25,151 nucleotides of DNA from JBFKQC01 sp041627895 (GTDB taxonomy: Bacteria > Pseudomonadota > Alphaproteobacteria > Rhodobacterales > Rhodobacteraceae). The notes under the pieces are model-generated. The model ran no database searches. It saw only the letters and a program-made list of their open reading frames with translations, and was not told where the DNA came from. The position numbers and the translations under genes are program-made. Location of the stretch: contig JBFKQC010000061.1 of assembly GCA_041627895.1 (NCBI GenBank), positions 1 through 25,151 of the forward strand. The letters are read 5' to 3'. Positions within the stretch are counted from its first letter, which is position 1. Every line of letters starts with the position of its first letter. Positions 7,997 through 17,255 of this stretch are shown piece by piece.

Positions 7997-8659
7997 CTAG
8001 ATGTTCCCCACGCCCTTGCGCCGGGCCTCGGCGGCGGCCTGGCGGCGCTTCATCTCGAAGACCTCGGCGCGCGGGACCCACCGGTATTTCGGGTCGTCCA
8101 GCGTCTTCGACCAGTAGAGATCGCCGCCAAAGCGCCACGGATCCAGCACGACCCCGGCGAACATGTCGTCGCCCGGGGCGCTGACGATCACCGTGGAATG
8201 CTCGATCCGGATGTTGTCGGCATTGGCGATGGCACGGTGCAGCACCAGCGTTTGCAGGTTCTCCTGCCGCAGCCGCGCCTCCATGTCGTCGGCCCACTGA
8301 TAGCACAGCCCGCGCGGGCGCAGCCCGAGGTTGACCTTCGTGTTATGGATCAGCGGCGGGTCGGTCACGCCGTATTCGCGGCGCAGCCGCAGCGGGTAGT
8401 CGAGCGAGATGCGCGCAACGCGCGCGGCCTCTTCCGGGTCGACGCCGGGGCCGAGCGAGCGGATCAGCGCGGCAAGTTCCGCCACTTCGGACGGCTCGGC
8501 CGGCGCGGGGCCGCTCGCTACCGGGATTTCCGCGCTGATGTCGCGCATGTCCGAGACCGGAATCGTGCCGGTTGCCGGTGCCGATGCGCAACCGGCCAGG
8601 GCCAGCGCCGCCAGACCGAAAATCGCCAGGGCTGTCTTTCGCAGTCGCATCACCTTCAC
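7997..8659 (-). CDS. Lipoprotein with a transglutaminase/papain-like Cys-His-Asp pattern
   Basis: A 220-residue protein with a lipoprotein signal: basic start, hydrophobic core and lipobox LALAGC with the acylated cysteine at residue 24. A flexible segment follows (about 27-60) and then a globular part. Three short motifs there resemble a transglutaminase-like core in the right order: RGLCYQWAD (Cys119), IEHSTVIVSAPG (His154) and GVVLDPWRFGG (Asp173). I recognise no named family with certainty and an enzymatic role is inference. The start is ambiguous: GTG 8659, used here, or ATG 8650 three codons later. It lies 67 bp downstream of ntrX and 92 bp upstream of trkA on the same strand, so it could share the ntr transcript or have its own promoter. 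The lipid anchor should place it at the periplasmic face of a membrane; a serine/alanine at +2/+3 gives no inner-membrane retention signal, so the outer membrane is possible. Confidence 0.82.
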   Translation of the reverse strand: MKVMRLRKTALAIFGLAALALAGCASAPATGTIPVSDMRDISAEIPVASGPAPAEPSEVAELAALIRSLGPGVDPEEAARVARISLDYPLRLRREYGVTDPPLIHNTKVNLGLRPRGLCYQWADDMEARLRQENLQTLVLHRAIANADNIRIEHSTVIVSAPGDDMFAGVVLDPWRFGGDLYWSKTLDDPKYRWVPRAEVFEMKRRQAAAEARRKGVGNI

Positions 8660-8726
8660 CGCACCCGTCCCGTCTGATCGCGCCCCATTACCGTTTCGCC
8701 GATGAAATGTCGATGCCGGGCAGCGA

Positions 8727-10136
8727 TCAGGCGCTGCGCACCTCTTCCTCGACCATCGCCACCCGGCTGCCCGACTTGTTCGAGGTCACCACGCCCAGCG
8801 ACTTGAGCTTGCGGTGCAGCGCCGAGCGTTCCATGCCGACGAAACTGGCGGTGCGGCTGATGTTTCCGCCGAAGCGGTTGATCTGGGTCAAGAGGTATTC
8901 GCGCTCGAACAACTCGCGCGCCTCGCGCAGCGGCAGCGTGGCGATCGAGCCCGACAGCACGACGCGGCCCTCTTCCCTGGGCCGGTCCTCGGTCTGCGGC
9001 AGTTCGTCCGGCGCGATCGGGCCGGTGCCGTCGCCGAGGATCAGCACCCGCTCGATGATGTTCTTGAGCTGCCGCACGTTGCCGGGCCAGACCATGGTCT
9101 GCAACAGCGCCACCGCCTCTTCGCTGAGATCGCGCAGCGGCAGGCCCTGCGACTGGTTGAACGCGGCGATGAAATGCCGCGCCAGCGTCGGGATATCCTC
9201 GCGCCGGTCCTCCAGCGAGGGCACGGTGATCGGCACCACGTTCAGCCGGTGGAACAGTTCCTGGCGGAAGCGGCCTGCGTCAATTTCGGCCTGCAAGTTC
9301 TTGTTCGTGCTGGAAATTACCCGCATGTCCACGCGCACCTTGTCGCCGCCGCCGACGCGCTGGAACTGCTGTTCCACCAGCACGCGCAGGATTTTCGACT
9401 GGGTGCCCGAGGGCATGTCGGCGACCTCGTCGAAATAGAGCACCCCGCCATGGGCCTGTTCCAGCAGCCCCGGCTCGACCCCGCGGTCGACGCCTTCGCG
9501 GCCGAACAGCACCTCTTCCATCCGCTCGGGCTCGATCGAGGCGCAGTTGACGGTCACGAACGGCCCCTGCGCGCGGTTCGAATGGGCGTGGACATAGCGC
9601 GCCGCGACTTCTTTTCCGCTGCCCGCAGGGCCGGTCAGCATCACGCGACCGTTCGACTTCGTCACCTTGTCGAGGTTCGATTTCAACGACTTGAAAGCCG
9701 AGCTTGACCCGATCATCTCGGTCGGGGCCTCGTCGCGGCGCTTCAACTCGACATTCTCGCGCCGCAGGCGCGAGGTTTCCATCGCGCGGCCGATCACCAC
9801 CATCAGCTGGTCGATGTTGAACGGCTTCTCGATGAAGTCATAGGCGCCCTGCTTGATCGCGGCGACGGCGATCTCGATATTGCCGTGGCCCGAGATGATG
9901 ACGACTGGGATGCCCGGATTGTCGCGCTTGGTGGCCTTGAGGATGTCGATGCCGTCCATCCGGCTGTCCTTGAGCCAGATGTCGAGGATCATCAGCGCCG
10001 GCGGTTCCGCATTGATCGCGGCCATGCATTCCTCGGAATTGGCCGCGACACGGGTGGAATAGCCCTCGTCCTCGAGAATGTCAGCGATCAGTTCGCGAAT
10101 GTCGCGCTCGTCGTCTACGATCAGTATGTCGCCCAT
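8727..10136 (-). CDS. ntrX: Response regulator NtrX
   Basis: A 469-residue NtrC-family response regulator, the partner of NtrY. The receiver domain is at 1-120: acidic pair D8-D9, phospho-acceptor D52 in MILDIWL, the NtrX-typical insertion KDSRMDGIDIL, and EKPF at 103-106. The AAA+ domain is at about 140-375: Walker A GPAGSGKE (169-176), Walker B VLYFDE (232-237), the SSTNKNL sensor and WPGNVRQLKN. The C-terminal Fis-type helix-turn-helix (about 410-455) contains RTASFVGMERSALHRKLKSLGV. The GAFTGA loop is absent: between LFGREG and GLLEQAHGG only VDRGVEP is found. This argues against direct sigma54 activation. The ATG lies two bases after the ntrY stop codon, indicating coupled translation. 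NtrYX systems control nitrogen, redox and cell-envelope genes in alphaproteobacteria. Confidence 0.96.
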   Translation of the reverse strand: MGDILIVDDERDIRELIADILEDEGYSTRVAANSEECMAAINAEPPALMILDIWLKDSRMDGIDILKATKRDNPGIPVVIISGHGNIEIAVAAIKQGAYDFIEKPFNIDQLMVVIGRAMETSRLRRENVELKRRDEAPTEMIGSSSAFKSLKSNLDKVTKSNGRVMLTGPAGSGKEVAARYVHAHSNRAQGPFVTVNCASIEPERMEEVLFGREGVDRGVEPGLLEQAHGGVLYFDEVADMPSGTQSKILRVLVEQQFQRVGGGDKVRVDMRVISSTNKNLQAEIDAGRFRQELFHRLNVVPITVPSLEDRREDIPTLARHFIAAFNQSQGLPLRDLSEEAVALLQTMVWPGNVRQLKNIIERVLILGDGTGPIAPDELPQTEDRPREEGRVVLSGSIATLPLREARELFEREYLLTQINRFGGNISRTASFVGMERSALHRKLKSLGVVTSNKSGSRVAMVEEEVRSA

Positions 10137-10138
10137 AC

Positions 10139-12439
10139 CTACCCTCTAACCTCCAGCGTTTGCGGCGCTTGATCCATCTCGGGCCCGGTCTCGACCTGCA
10201 CCGGCGGCAGGGGAAGCCGGATTTCGGCCCGCGCGCCGCGGCGGGCCCCGTCCTCGAAAGGCGCAGCATCGGTCAGGATCAGCGTGCCGCCATGCTCTTC
10301 GATGATCTTCTTGACGATCGGCAGGCCCAGGCCCGTGCCCTTTTCGCGCGTGGTGACGTAGGGCTCGAACAGCTTGGCGCGGTCCGCGGGCAGGCCGATG
10401 CCGTTGTCGGTTATCGCGATCAGCGCGCCGCGGGGGCTGACGGTCATCTCGACGCGCACCTCGCCGGCATAACCCGCATCGCCACTGTTTTCGCGATGGC
10501 TTTCAATGGCTTCCCCGGCGTTCTTGATCAGGTTGGTCAGCGCCTGGCTGATCATCGCCGCGTCCACGTCGGCGATCACCGGCACCTCGGGCAGATCGGC
10601 AACGACCGCGACGCCGTCCTGCTGCGCGGTCTCCTGCAGCAGCACCGCGTCGCGCACCAGCTTGACCAGGTCGTGCGTGCGGCGTTCCGGGTCGGGCATC
10701 CGCGCGAATTTCGAGAACTCGTCGACGATCCGCCGCAGATCGTCGGTCTGGCGCACGATCACGTCGGTCATCTGGCCCAGCCGCTCGGCCTCGGCATCGC
10801 CGACCAGCGGCGCGTACTTGCGCTTCAGCCGCTCGGCCGACAGCTGGATCGGGGTCAGCGGGTTCTTGATCTCGTGCGCGATGCGCCGCGCCACGTCGCC
10901 CCAGGCGGCCATGCGCTGGGCGCTGACCAGGTCGGTCACGTCGTCGAAGGCGATCACGTAGCCTTCGAGCTTGCCGTCCTCGGACCGCCGCGCCGCCATC
11001 CGCACCAGCAGGTTTTCCAGCATGCCGTGGCGGGTGATCTTGATCTCTTCCTGCGCCACCTCGCCGGGGCTGATGCGCAGCCGGCCGAACAGTCCGGCAA
11101 ATTCCGGCACCACGTCGGCCAGCCGCCCCTCGTGCACGTCCGGCGGCAGGTTCAGCAGGCGCTCGGCGGACCGGTTGATGAAGGTGATCTCGCCTTCGGC
11201 ATCGACGCCCACGACGCCCGCCGTGACCGAGCTGAGCACCGAATCGAACAGCCTGCGGCGGCGCTCGATCTGGGCGTTGTTTTCCAGAAGCGTGTCGCGC
11301 TGGCCCTTCAGCTGCCGGGTCATCTGATTGAAGATGCGGCCCAGCATGGCGATCTCGTCGTCGCCCTGGTCCTCGCTGACCTGCGCGTCCAGATCCCCCG
11401 CGCCCACGCGCTGAGCCGCGCCCGCAAGCCGCCCCACCGGGCGCGACAGGCGCTCGGCGAACCACATCCCCAGCCAGACCGCGGCGAGGATCAGCAGCGC
11501 GGCGAAGCCCAGGTAGAGAAGCGCGAAGTCGAACAGCCGCCGCCCGCGTGCCTGTTCCTGCTGCTGGTAGAGCCGCGCGGTTTCCTGGGTCTCGTCCAGA
11601 AGCCCGAGGATGTCGCCGTCCACGGTGCGGGTGATGTAGAGGTAGCGGTCGAGAAAGCCGTCGAGCGCCAGCAGCGCGCGGAACTCGTTCAGGTCCCAGT
11701 CCTGGATGATCACCGTCTCGCCGGCGCGGGCAAGGTCGAGCGCCGCCGTCCCGGGGTCTTCGTAGTCGAACAGATAGGACCGCTCGCCGCGCGCCCGGAT
11801 CTCGCCGGTGCCGTCGATGATGAACGCCTCCTTCAGGCCGCGCTGCACCTGTCCCTGCCCCTGCCCGAGAAGCTGTCGCAACTGCCCGTCCGAGACGAAG
11901 CCCGCCGCCTGCCGCGCGCGGCCCAGATAGGCCGCCAGCGCCTCGGCGTCCTGTTTCAGCCCCTCGCGCTCGTTCTCCTCGTAGGCTTCGGCGGCCGAGA
12001 GCGAGGCGCCGATGACCGAGCGGACGCGGTCGGAAAACCACGTCTCGAGCCCGATGTTCAGCGTCAGCACCGCGAAGACCGCGATCAGCACCGCGGGCAG
12101 CAGCGCCATCAGCGCGAAGACGCCGGTCAGCCGCAGGTGCAGCCGCGAGCCCGCCGATTGCGCGCGGCGCGCGGCGATCATGCCGGCGACCCGCGACAGC
12201 ACCAGCGCGGCGAGCAGCAAGATGTAGATCAGGTCTGCCAGCAGGACGAGGCGCAGCGCCAGCGCCGTCGCGCCCTGGTCGAGCGGGCCGAGCACCGCGA
12301 AGGTCGCCACCGCCAGGACCGGGCCGAGAACCACCAGCCCGAGCGTGACGGCGTTCTGAACCTTGCGTTGCCTGCGGAGCCTGCTCAAACGCTCCCAATT
12401 GAGACTTCGTACGGCCGTGCGCACGCGCAGCCACCCCAC
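10139..12439 (-). CDS. ntrY: Membrane-bound sensor histidine kinase NtrY
   Basis: A 766-residue sensor kinase. Three hydrophobic segments lie near the N-terminus (about 30-53, 64-86, 106-128), followed by a periplasmic sensor region of about 170 residues and a fourth membrane segment (about 304-327). Next come HAMP (about 328-382), PAS (about 395-500 with GVVGVDAEGEITFINRSAERLL), the dimerisation/phospho-acceptor helix with H522 in RRIAHEIKNPLTP, and the ATPase domain with NLIKNAGEAI (N box), ITDNGIGLP (G1) and TGLGLPIVKKIIEEHGG (G2). This order is that of NtrY. The start is GTG at 12439 with only a poor ribosome binding site; a second GTG five codons downstream is preceded by GGGGTGG and is a realistic alternative. 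It follows ntrC after 86 bp of AT-richer sequence with an inverted repeat, so ntrYX may have its own promoter. It should phosphorylate NtrX. Confidence 0.96.
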   Translation of the reverse strand: MGWLRVRTAVRSLNWERLSRLRRQRKVQNAVTLGLVVLGPVLAVATFAVLGPLDQGATALALRLVLLADLIYILLLAALVLSRVAGMIAARRAQSAGSRLHLRLTGVFALMALLPAVLIAVFAVLTLNIGLETWFSDRVRSVIGASLSAAEAYEENEREGLKQDAEALAAYLGRARQAAGFVSDGQLRQLLGQGQGQVQRGLKEAFIIDGTGEIRARGERSYLFDYEDPGTAALDLARAGETVIIQDWDLNEFRALLALDGFLDRYLYITRTVDGDILGLLDETQETARLYQQQEQARGRRLFDFALLYLGFAALLILAAVWLGMWFAERLSRPVGRLAGAAQRVGAGDLDAQVSEDQGDDEIAMLGRIFNQMTRQLKGQRDTLLENNAQIERRRRLFDSVLSSVTAGVVGVDAEGEITFINRSAERLLNLPPDVHEGRLADVVPEFAGLFGRLRISPGEVAQEEIKITRHGMLENLLVRMAARRSEDGKLEGYVIAFDDVTDLVSAQRMAAWGDVARRIAHEIKNPLTPIQLSAERLKRKYAPLVGDAEAERLGQMTDVIVRQTDDLRRIVDEFSKFARMPDPERRTHDLVKLVRDAVLLQETAQQDGVAVVADLPEVPVIADVDAAMISQALTNLIKNAGEAIESHRENSGDAGYAGEVRVEMTVSPRGALIAITDNGIGLPADRAKLFEPYVTTREKGTGLGLPIVKKIIEEHGGTLILTDAAPFEDGARRGARAEIRLPLPPVQVETGPEMDQAPQTLEVRG

Positions 12440-12469
12440 TATCTCGGCGCAAATGACGCCGTTACCGCC

Positions 12470-12485
12470 ATATGTGGTGGCATAT
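12470..12485. promoter_or_regulatory. AT-rich inverted repeat between ntrC and ntrY
   Basis: ATATG (12470-12474) and CATAT (12481-12485) are reverse complements separated by six bases. They sit in the 86-bp gap between the ntrC stop and the ntrY start, in the most AT-rich stretch of the cluster. It is a candidate operator for an internal ntrYX promoter. The arms are only 5 bp long, so chance is possible. Confidence 0.3.
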
Positions 12486-12525
12486 AACGCAGCTGAGGCG
12501 CCACGGCCACTCTATTGTTGCTGTT

Positions 12526-13887
12526 TTACATCAATTTGCGGCGCCGTGTCACGCGGATATCGAGATCGGTGATCTTCTTGCGGAGCGTATTGCGGTTGAT
12601 GCCGAGGAGATCGGCGCATTTCGCCTGGTTTCCGCCGGTGGCATCCAGCGCGATCTCGATTAGCGGCAGCTCGATCTCGCGCAGGATTCGCTGATACAGC
12701 CCCGGCGGCGGCAGGACCCCGCCGTGCAGGTCGAAATAGCGCCGCAGGTGCTTGGCGACCGAGGCGCCGAGCTTGTCGCCCTCGCCGCCCTGCAAGGGCT
12801 CCATCGCCGGCTGGTTGCCCAGCACCGTCTCGGTCTCGGTCCGCGTGATGTCGGCCTCGGACGAAGTGACGACCAGCCGGCGGATGGTGTTTTCCAGCTG
12901 GCGCACGTTGCCCGGCCAGGAATAGCTGCGCACCACCTTCATCGCGTCGTCGCTGAATTTTCTGAGCGCCAGGCCCTCGCGTTCGGCACGGGCCAGGAAA
13001 TGGTCGGCAAGCAGCGGTATGTCGTCGACGCGTTCGCGCAGGCTGGGCACGTTGATGGTGACGCCGCCGAGCCGGTAGAACAGGTCCTGGCGGAAGGCGC
13101 CGGCCTCCATCTTCGCGCCGAGATCCGCCTGGCTGGCGGCCAGCACCCGCGGCGCGTTGTCGGTGAAGCTGTCGAGCATCCGCACGATCCGGGCCTGCGC
13201 CTCTTCGCCAAGGTCGCCGATCTCGTCGAACAGGATCGAGCCGTTCCTGGCGCGGCTGAGGATCGTCGCCGGGCCTTCCATCGAGGCCAGGTCGGCCGCG
13301 CCGGCGACCACGAATGGCAGCGTGCGGCGGTCCGAGAAATCGTGGATCGCGCGGGCGATCAGCGATTTTCCGGTGCCCGATTCGCCGGTGATCAGGACCG
13401 GAAGATCGGTGTTCATCACCCGCGCGACCAGGCGATAGAGCGCCTGCATCGCCGGCGTGCGCCCGACCAACGGCAGGTCGTCCGTCGCCTCGCCCGGCTC
13501 GGCCCGGGGCGACGGCACCCGCCGCTTGACCTCCAGCGCGCGGGCGGCGCGTTTCATCAGGTCGGGCAGGTCGAAGGGCTTGGGCAGATAGTCGAAGGCC
13601 TCTTTCTCGGCCGCCTGGATCGCCGTCATGATCGTGTTCTGCGCCGAGATCACGATCACCGGCAGGCCGGGCCGCGCCTCGCTGATCTTCGGCAGCGCCT
13701 CCAGCCCGTTGCCGTCGGGCATGACCACGTCCGAGATCACCAGGTCGCCCTTGCCCTCGTCGACCCAGCGCATCAGCGTCACCATCGACGACGTGGCATG
13801 CACCTTGCAGCCCGCCCGCGTCAGCGCCTGGGTCAGGACCGTGCGGATGGTGCGGTCGTCGTCGGCAACCAGAACCGTGCCGTCCAT
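12526..13887 (-). CDS. ntrC: Nitrogen response regulator NtrC, sigma70-type (no GAFTGA loop)
   Basis: A 453-residue response regulator partnered with NtrB. The receiver domain is at 1-120, with D10-D11, the phospho-acceptor D53 in LVISDVVMPDGNG, and KPFD at 103-106. The AAA+ domain is at about 138-370: Walker A GESGTGKS (168-175), Walker B SILFDE (217-222), the FRQDLFYRLGGVTINVPSLRERVDDIPLL stretch and SWPGNVRQLENTIRRL. The C-terminal Fis helix-turn-helix carries GGNQAKCADLLGINRNTLRKKI. Between FVVAGAADL and ARNGSILFDE the usual loop-1 segment with GAFTGA is deleted outright. This deletion is the known hallmark of the Rhodobacter capsulatus NtrC (NifR1), which activates the sigma70 polymerase. 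The ATG immediately follows the ntrB stop with no gap, so translation is coupled. Expected targets include nitrogen-assimilation genes such as amtB. Confidence 0.96.
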   Translation of the reverse strand: MDGTVLVADDDRTIRTVLTQALTRAGCKVHATSSMVTLMRWVDEGKGDLVISDVVMPDGNGLEALPKISEARPGLPVIVISAQNTIMTAIQAAEKEAFDYLPKPFDLPDLMKRAARALEVKRRVPSPRAEPGEATDDLPLVGRTPAMQALYRLVARVMNTDLPVLITGESGTGKSLIARAIHDFSDRRTLPFVVAGAADLASMEGPATILSRARNGSILFDEIGDLGEEAQARIVRMLDSFTDNAPRVLAASQADLGAKMEAGAFRQDLFYRLGGVTINVPSLRERVDDIPLLADHFLARAEREGLALRKFSDDAMKVVRSYSWPGNVRQLENTIRRLVVTSSEADITRTETETVLGNQPAMEPLQGGEGDKLGASVAKHLRRYFDLHGGVLPPPGLYQRILREIELPLIEIALDATGGNQAKCADLLGINRNTLRKKITDLDIRVTRRRKLM

Positions 13888-14960
13888 CTAGCTGTCTCCT
13901 TCACTCTTCGGGGCGACCGGCAGGGAAATGCGGAACAGCGTGCGCCCCGGCGCGGAATCGACGGCGATCCAGCCGCCGTGATCGGAAATGATCTTGCTGA
14001 CCAGCGCCAGCCCCAGCCCGGTGCCGTTCTCGCGCCCCGACACGAAAGGCTCGAAGATGTCGCCGGCGATTTCTTGCGGCAGGCCCGGCCCGTCGTCGAT
14101 GATCTCGATCTGCAAAGGCAGGGGCGTGCCCGAGCCGTCCTTGCGCCGAAGCCGCAGCGAGAGGTCGTAGAAGGTCCTCAGCCGGATCGTGCCGCCGCCG
14201 GCGCCGGCGGCCTCGGCGGCGTTCTTCAGGAGGTTCTGGAACACCTGCAAGATCTGGTCGGCATCGACATGGGTCGGCGGCAGCGACGGGTCGAAGTCCT
14301 CGACAAAGCGCATGTTGGCGGCGAACCCGACCGCGGCGGACTTGCGCGCCCGGTCCAGAAGGTCGTGCACGTTGACCGCGCGGCGCGCGGGCGGGCGCAG
14401 GTTGCCGAACTGCTCGACCTGTTCCAGCAGCGCCAGGATACGGCGCGATTCGGCGACGATCAGGTCGGTCAGCTCCTGGTCGTCGGATTCGAGGTTCATG
14501 CTGAGAAGCTGCGCCGCGCCGGTGATCCCGGCGAGCGGGTTCTTGATTTCGTGCGCCAGCATCTCGGCCATGCCGATCGCCGATTTCGCGGCCGAGGTGA
14601 CGGAATGCGCCCGGCCCAGCCGGTCGGCGATCTGGCGCGGCTCCATGATGATCAGCACGTGCCCCGGGCTGCCGATCAGCGGCGCGATCTGGATGTTGCA
14701 CTGAACCGGGGGCGAATTGCCGCCCGAGACGTCGACCTTGTTGATGAACAGCGGCGAAAGCGCCGTGCGCACCCGCGCAAAGGCATCGTCCAGCGGCGCG
14801 TCGATCGCCAGGCGGTCGAGGAACGGCGTGCCGCGCAGAAGCTTCGCCGAGGCGTTCAGGAATTGCTCGGCTTCGGGGTTGGCGTCGGCGATCCGGTCGG
14901 TCTGGTCCAGCAGGAATGCCGGCACCGGCAGCGAATTCCAGATCGGATCGGGCATTGCGC

Positions 14961-14964
<4 letters not shown>
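13888..14964 (-). CDS. ntrB: Nitrogen sensor histidine kinase NtrB
   Basis: A 358-residue cytoplasmic kinase/phosphatase without membrane segments. It has an N-terminal PAS domain (about 5-115, starting IWNSLPVPAFLLDQTDRIADANPEAEQF), a phospho-acceptor helix with H138 in EMLAHEIKNPLAGITGAAQLL, and an ATPase domain with NLLKNAAEA (N box), IDDGPGLP (G1) and GTGLGLALVSKIISDHGG (G2). This is the NtrB/GlnL layout, in which the PII protein controls kinase versus phosphatase activity. The frame stays open for 247 codons upstream, but that extension is the shadow of dusB. I chose ATG 14964 because its four bases form an ATGA overlap with the dusB stop and because the PAS domain starts there; ATG 14955 is a second option. 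The stop codon touches the ntrC ATG. Confidence 0.96.
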
Positions 14965-15941
<977 letters not shown>

Positions 15942-16036
15942 ATGCCTAATCCTTGTGCATATGCGCCCGACCTATATCGCCGACGCGGGAAACGCAAATC
16001 CCTGCGTGCATCCCGCGGGGCGCATTGCAGCCCTCT

Positions 16037-16051
16037 GCCCAATTTTTGGGC
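16037..16051. promoter_or_regulatory. Palindrome between dusB-ntrBC and ispDF
   Basis: GCCCAA (16037-16042) and TTGGGC (16046-16051) are perfect complements around TTT, in the 171-bp divergent gap between dusB and ispDF. The core is CAA, three bases, TTG. It lies 96 bp upstream of the dusB start and 62 bp upstream of the ispDF start, a good operator position for either. The binding factor is unknown. Confidence 0.4.
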
Positions 16052-16112
16052 GCCCGAGCCGGAGGAACGGGCACGCATTGTCTCTGCCCCCGCCAGCGCC
16101 TAGACAGGCCGA

Positions 16113-17255
16113 ATGAGCGATCCCGGGATCACCGCCGCCGTCATCGTCGCCGCAGGCCGGGGCCTGCGCGCCGGCGGCGACGTGGCGAAGCAGTGGCAGG
16201 TGCTGGCCGGGCGGCGGATGGCGGACTGGACGCTGCACGCCTTCCGCGCCGCGCCGGATGTCGACCGGATCGTGCTGGTACTGCATCCGGACGAGATGTA
16301 CCGCGCCGCGGATTTCCCCGACACGCTGGCGGTGCCGGGCGGCGAGACCCGCGCCGCCTCGGTCCGCGCCGGGCTGGAGGCGCTCGACGGCAGCGGCGTG
16401 GCGCGGGTGCTGATCCACGATGTCGCGCGGCCGCTGGTCAGCCAGCAGATCATCGCCGATGTGGTCACCGCGCTCGACACTGCGCCGGGCGCGGCGCCGG
16501 CGCTGGAAGTCACCGACGCGCTCTGGCGCGGCACCGGCGGCATGGTGGCCGGCACCGAGGACCGCAGGGGGCTGTACCGGGCGCAGACGCCGCAGGGGTT
16601 TCACTTTGGCGCGATCCTGGCGGCGCACCGCGCCAGCGACGCGGATGCGGCGGACGATGTCGAGGTGGCGCTGGCGGCGGGGGTCGAGGTGGCGATGGTG
16701 CCCGGCGACGAGCGCAATCTGAAGATCACCCGGCGCGCCGACTTCGCGCGCGCCGAGGCGCTGATGGGGGGCGCGATGGATATCAGGGTGGGCAACGGGT
16801 TCGACGTGCATGCCTTCGAGCCGGGCGATCACGTGACGCTGTGCGGCGTGCGCGTGCCGCATGACCGCGCGCTGAAGGGGCATTCGGATGCCGATGTGGG
16901 CATGCATGCGGTGACGGACGCGGTCTATGGCGCGCTCGGGGCCGGCGATATCGGGCGGCATTTCCCGCCCGGCGCGCCGGAATGGAAGGACGCGGCCAGC
17001 GAGACATTCCTGCGCCACGCGGCCGAGTTGGCCGATGACCGGGGCTTCCGGATCACCAACGTCGACCTGACGCTGATCTGCGAGCGCCCGAAGATCGGCC
17101 CGCATGCCACTGACATGGCAGAGAGAATGGCGGATATCATGGGGCTAGAGGCGGCGCGCGTCTCGGTCAAGGCCACCACGTCCGAGCGGCTGGGATTCAC
17201 CGGCCGCGAGGAAGGCATCGCGGCCATGGCCACCGCGACGCTGGTCAAGCGATGA
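16113..17255 (+). CDS. ispDF: Bifunctional IspD/IspF isoprenoid enzyme
   Basis: A 380-residue fusion carrying two non-consecutive steps of the MEP isoprenoid pathway. Residues 1-220 are IspD (2-C-methyl-D-erythritol 4-phosphate cytidylyltransferase): CTP-binding AAVIVAAGRGLRAGGDVAKQWQVLAGRRM, IHDVARPLVS, RAQTPQGFHF and DERNLKITRRAD. Residues 222-380 are IspF (2,4-cyclodiphosphate synthase): metal ligands D231 and H233 in GNGFDVHAF, H265 in GHSDADVGMHAVTDAVYGALGAGDIGRHFPP, and the signature TTSERLGFTGREEGIAAMA. The fused form is typical of alphaproteobacteria; the intermediate step, IspE, is encoded elsewhere. The start at ATG 16113 leaves a normal N-terminus, with a weak ribosome binding site. 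The stop overlaps the pgpA start (ATGA), indicating an ispDF-pgpA-cinA operon. It is divergent from dusB. Confidence 0.97.
   Translation: MSDPGITAAVIVAAGRGLRAGGDVAKQWQVLAGRRMADWTLHAFRAAPDVDRIVLVLHPDEMYRAADFPDTLAVPGGETRAASVRAGLEALDGSGVARVLIHDVARPLVSQQIIADVVTALDTAPGAAPALEVTDALWRGTGGMVAGTEDRRGLYRAQTPQGFHFGAILAAHRASDADAADDVEVALAAGVEVAMVPGDERNLKITRRADFARAEALMGGAMDIRVGNGFDVHAFEPGDHVTLCGVRVPHDRALKGHSDADVGMHAVTDAVYGALGAGDIGRHFPPGAPEWKDAASETFLRHAAELADDRGFRITNVDLTLICERPKIGPHATDMAERMADIMGLEAARVSVKATTSERLGFTGREEGIAAMATATLVKR

Noticed and set aside
10160..12487. A 775-codon open frame on the plus strand across ntrY, with similar long frames opposite ntrBC (12724-15129), trkA (6801-8000) and trkH (5344-6783)
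   Set aside because: These are antisense shadows of well-recognised genes in GC-rich DNA. Their composition is arginine, glutamine, histidine, proline and glycine repeats with no domain.
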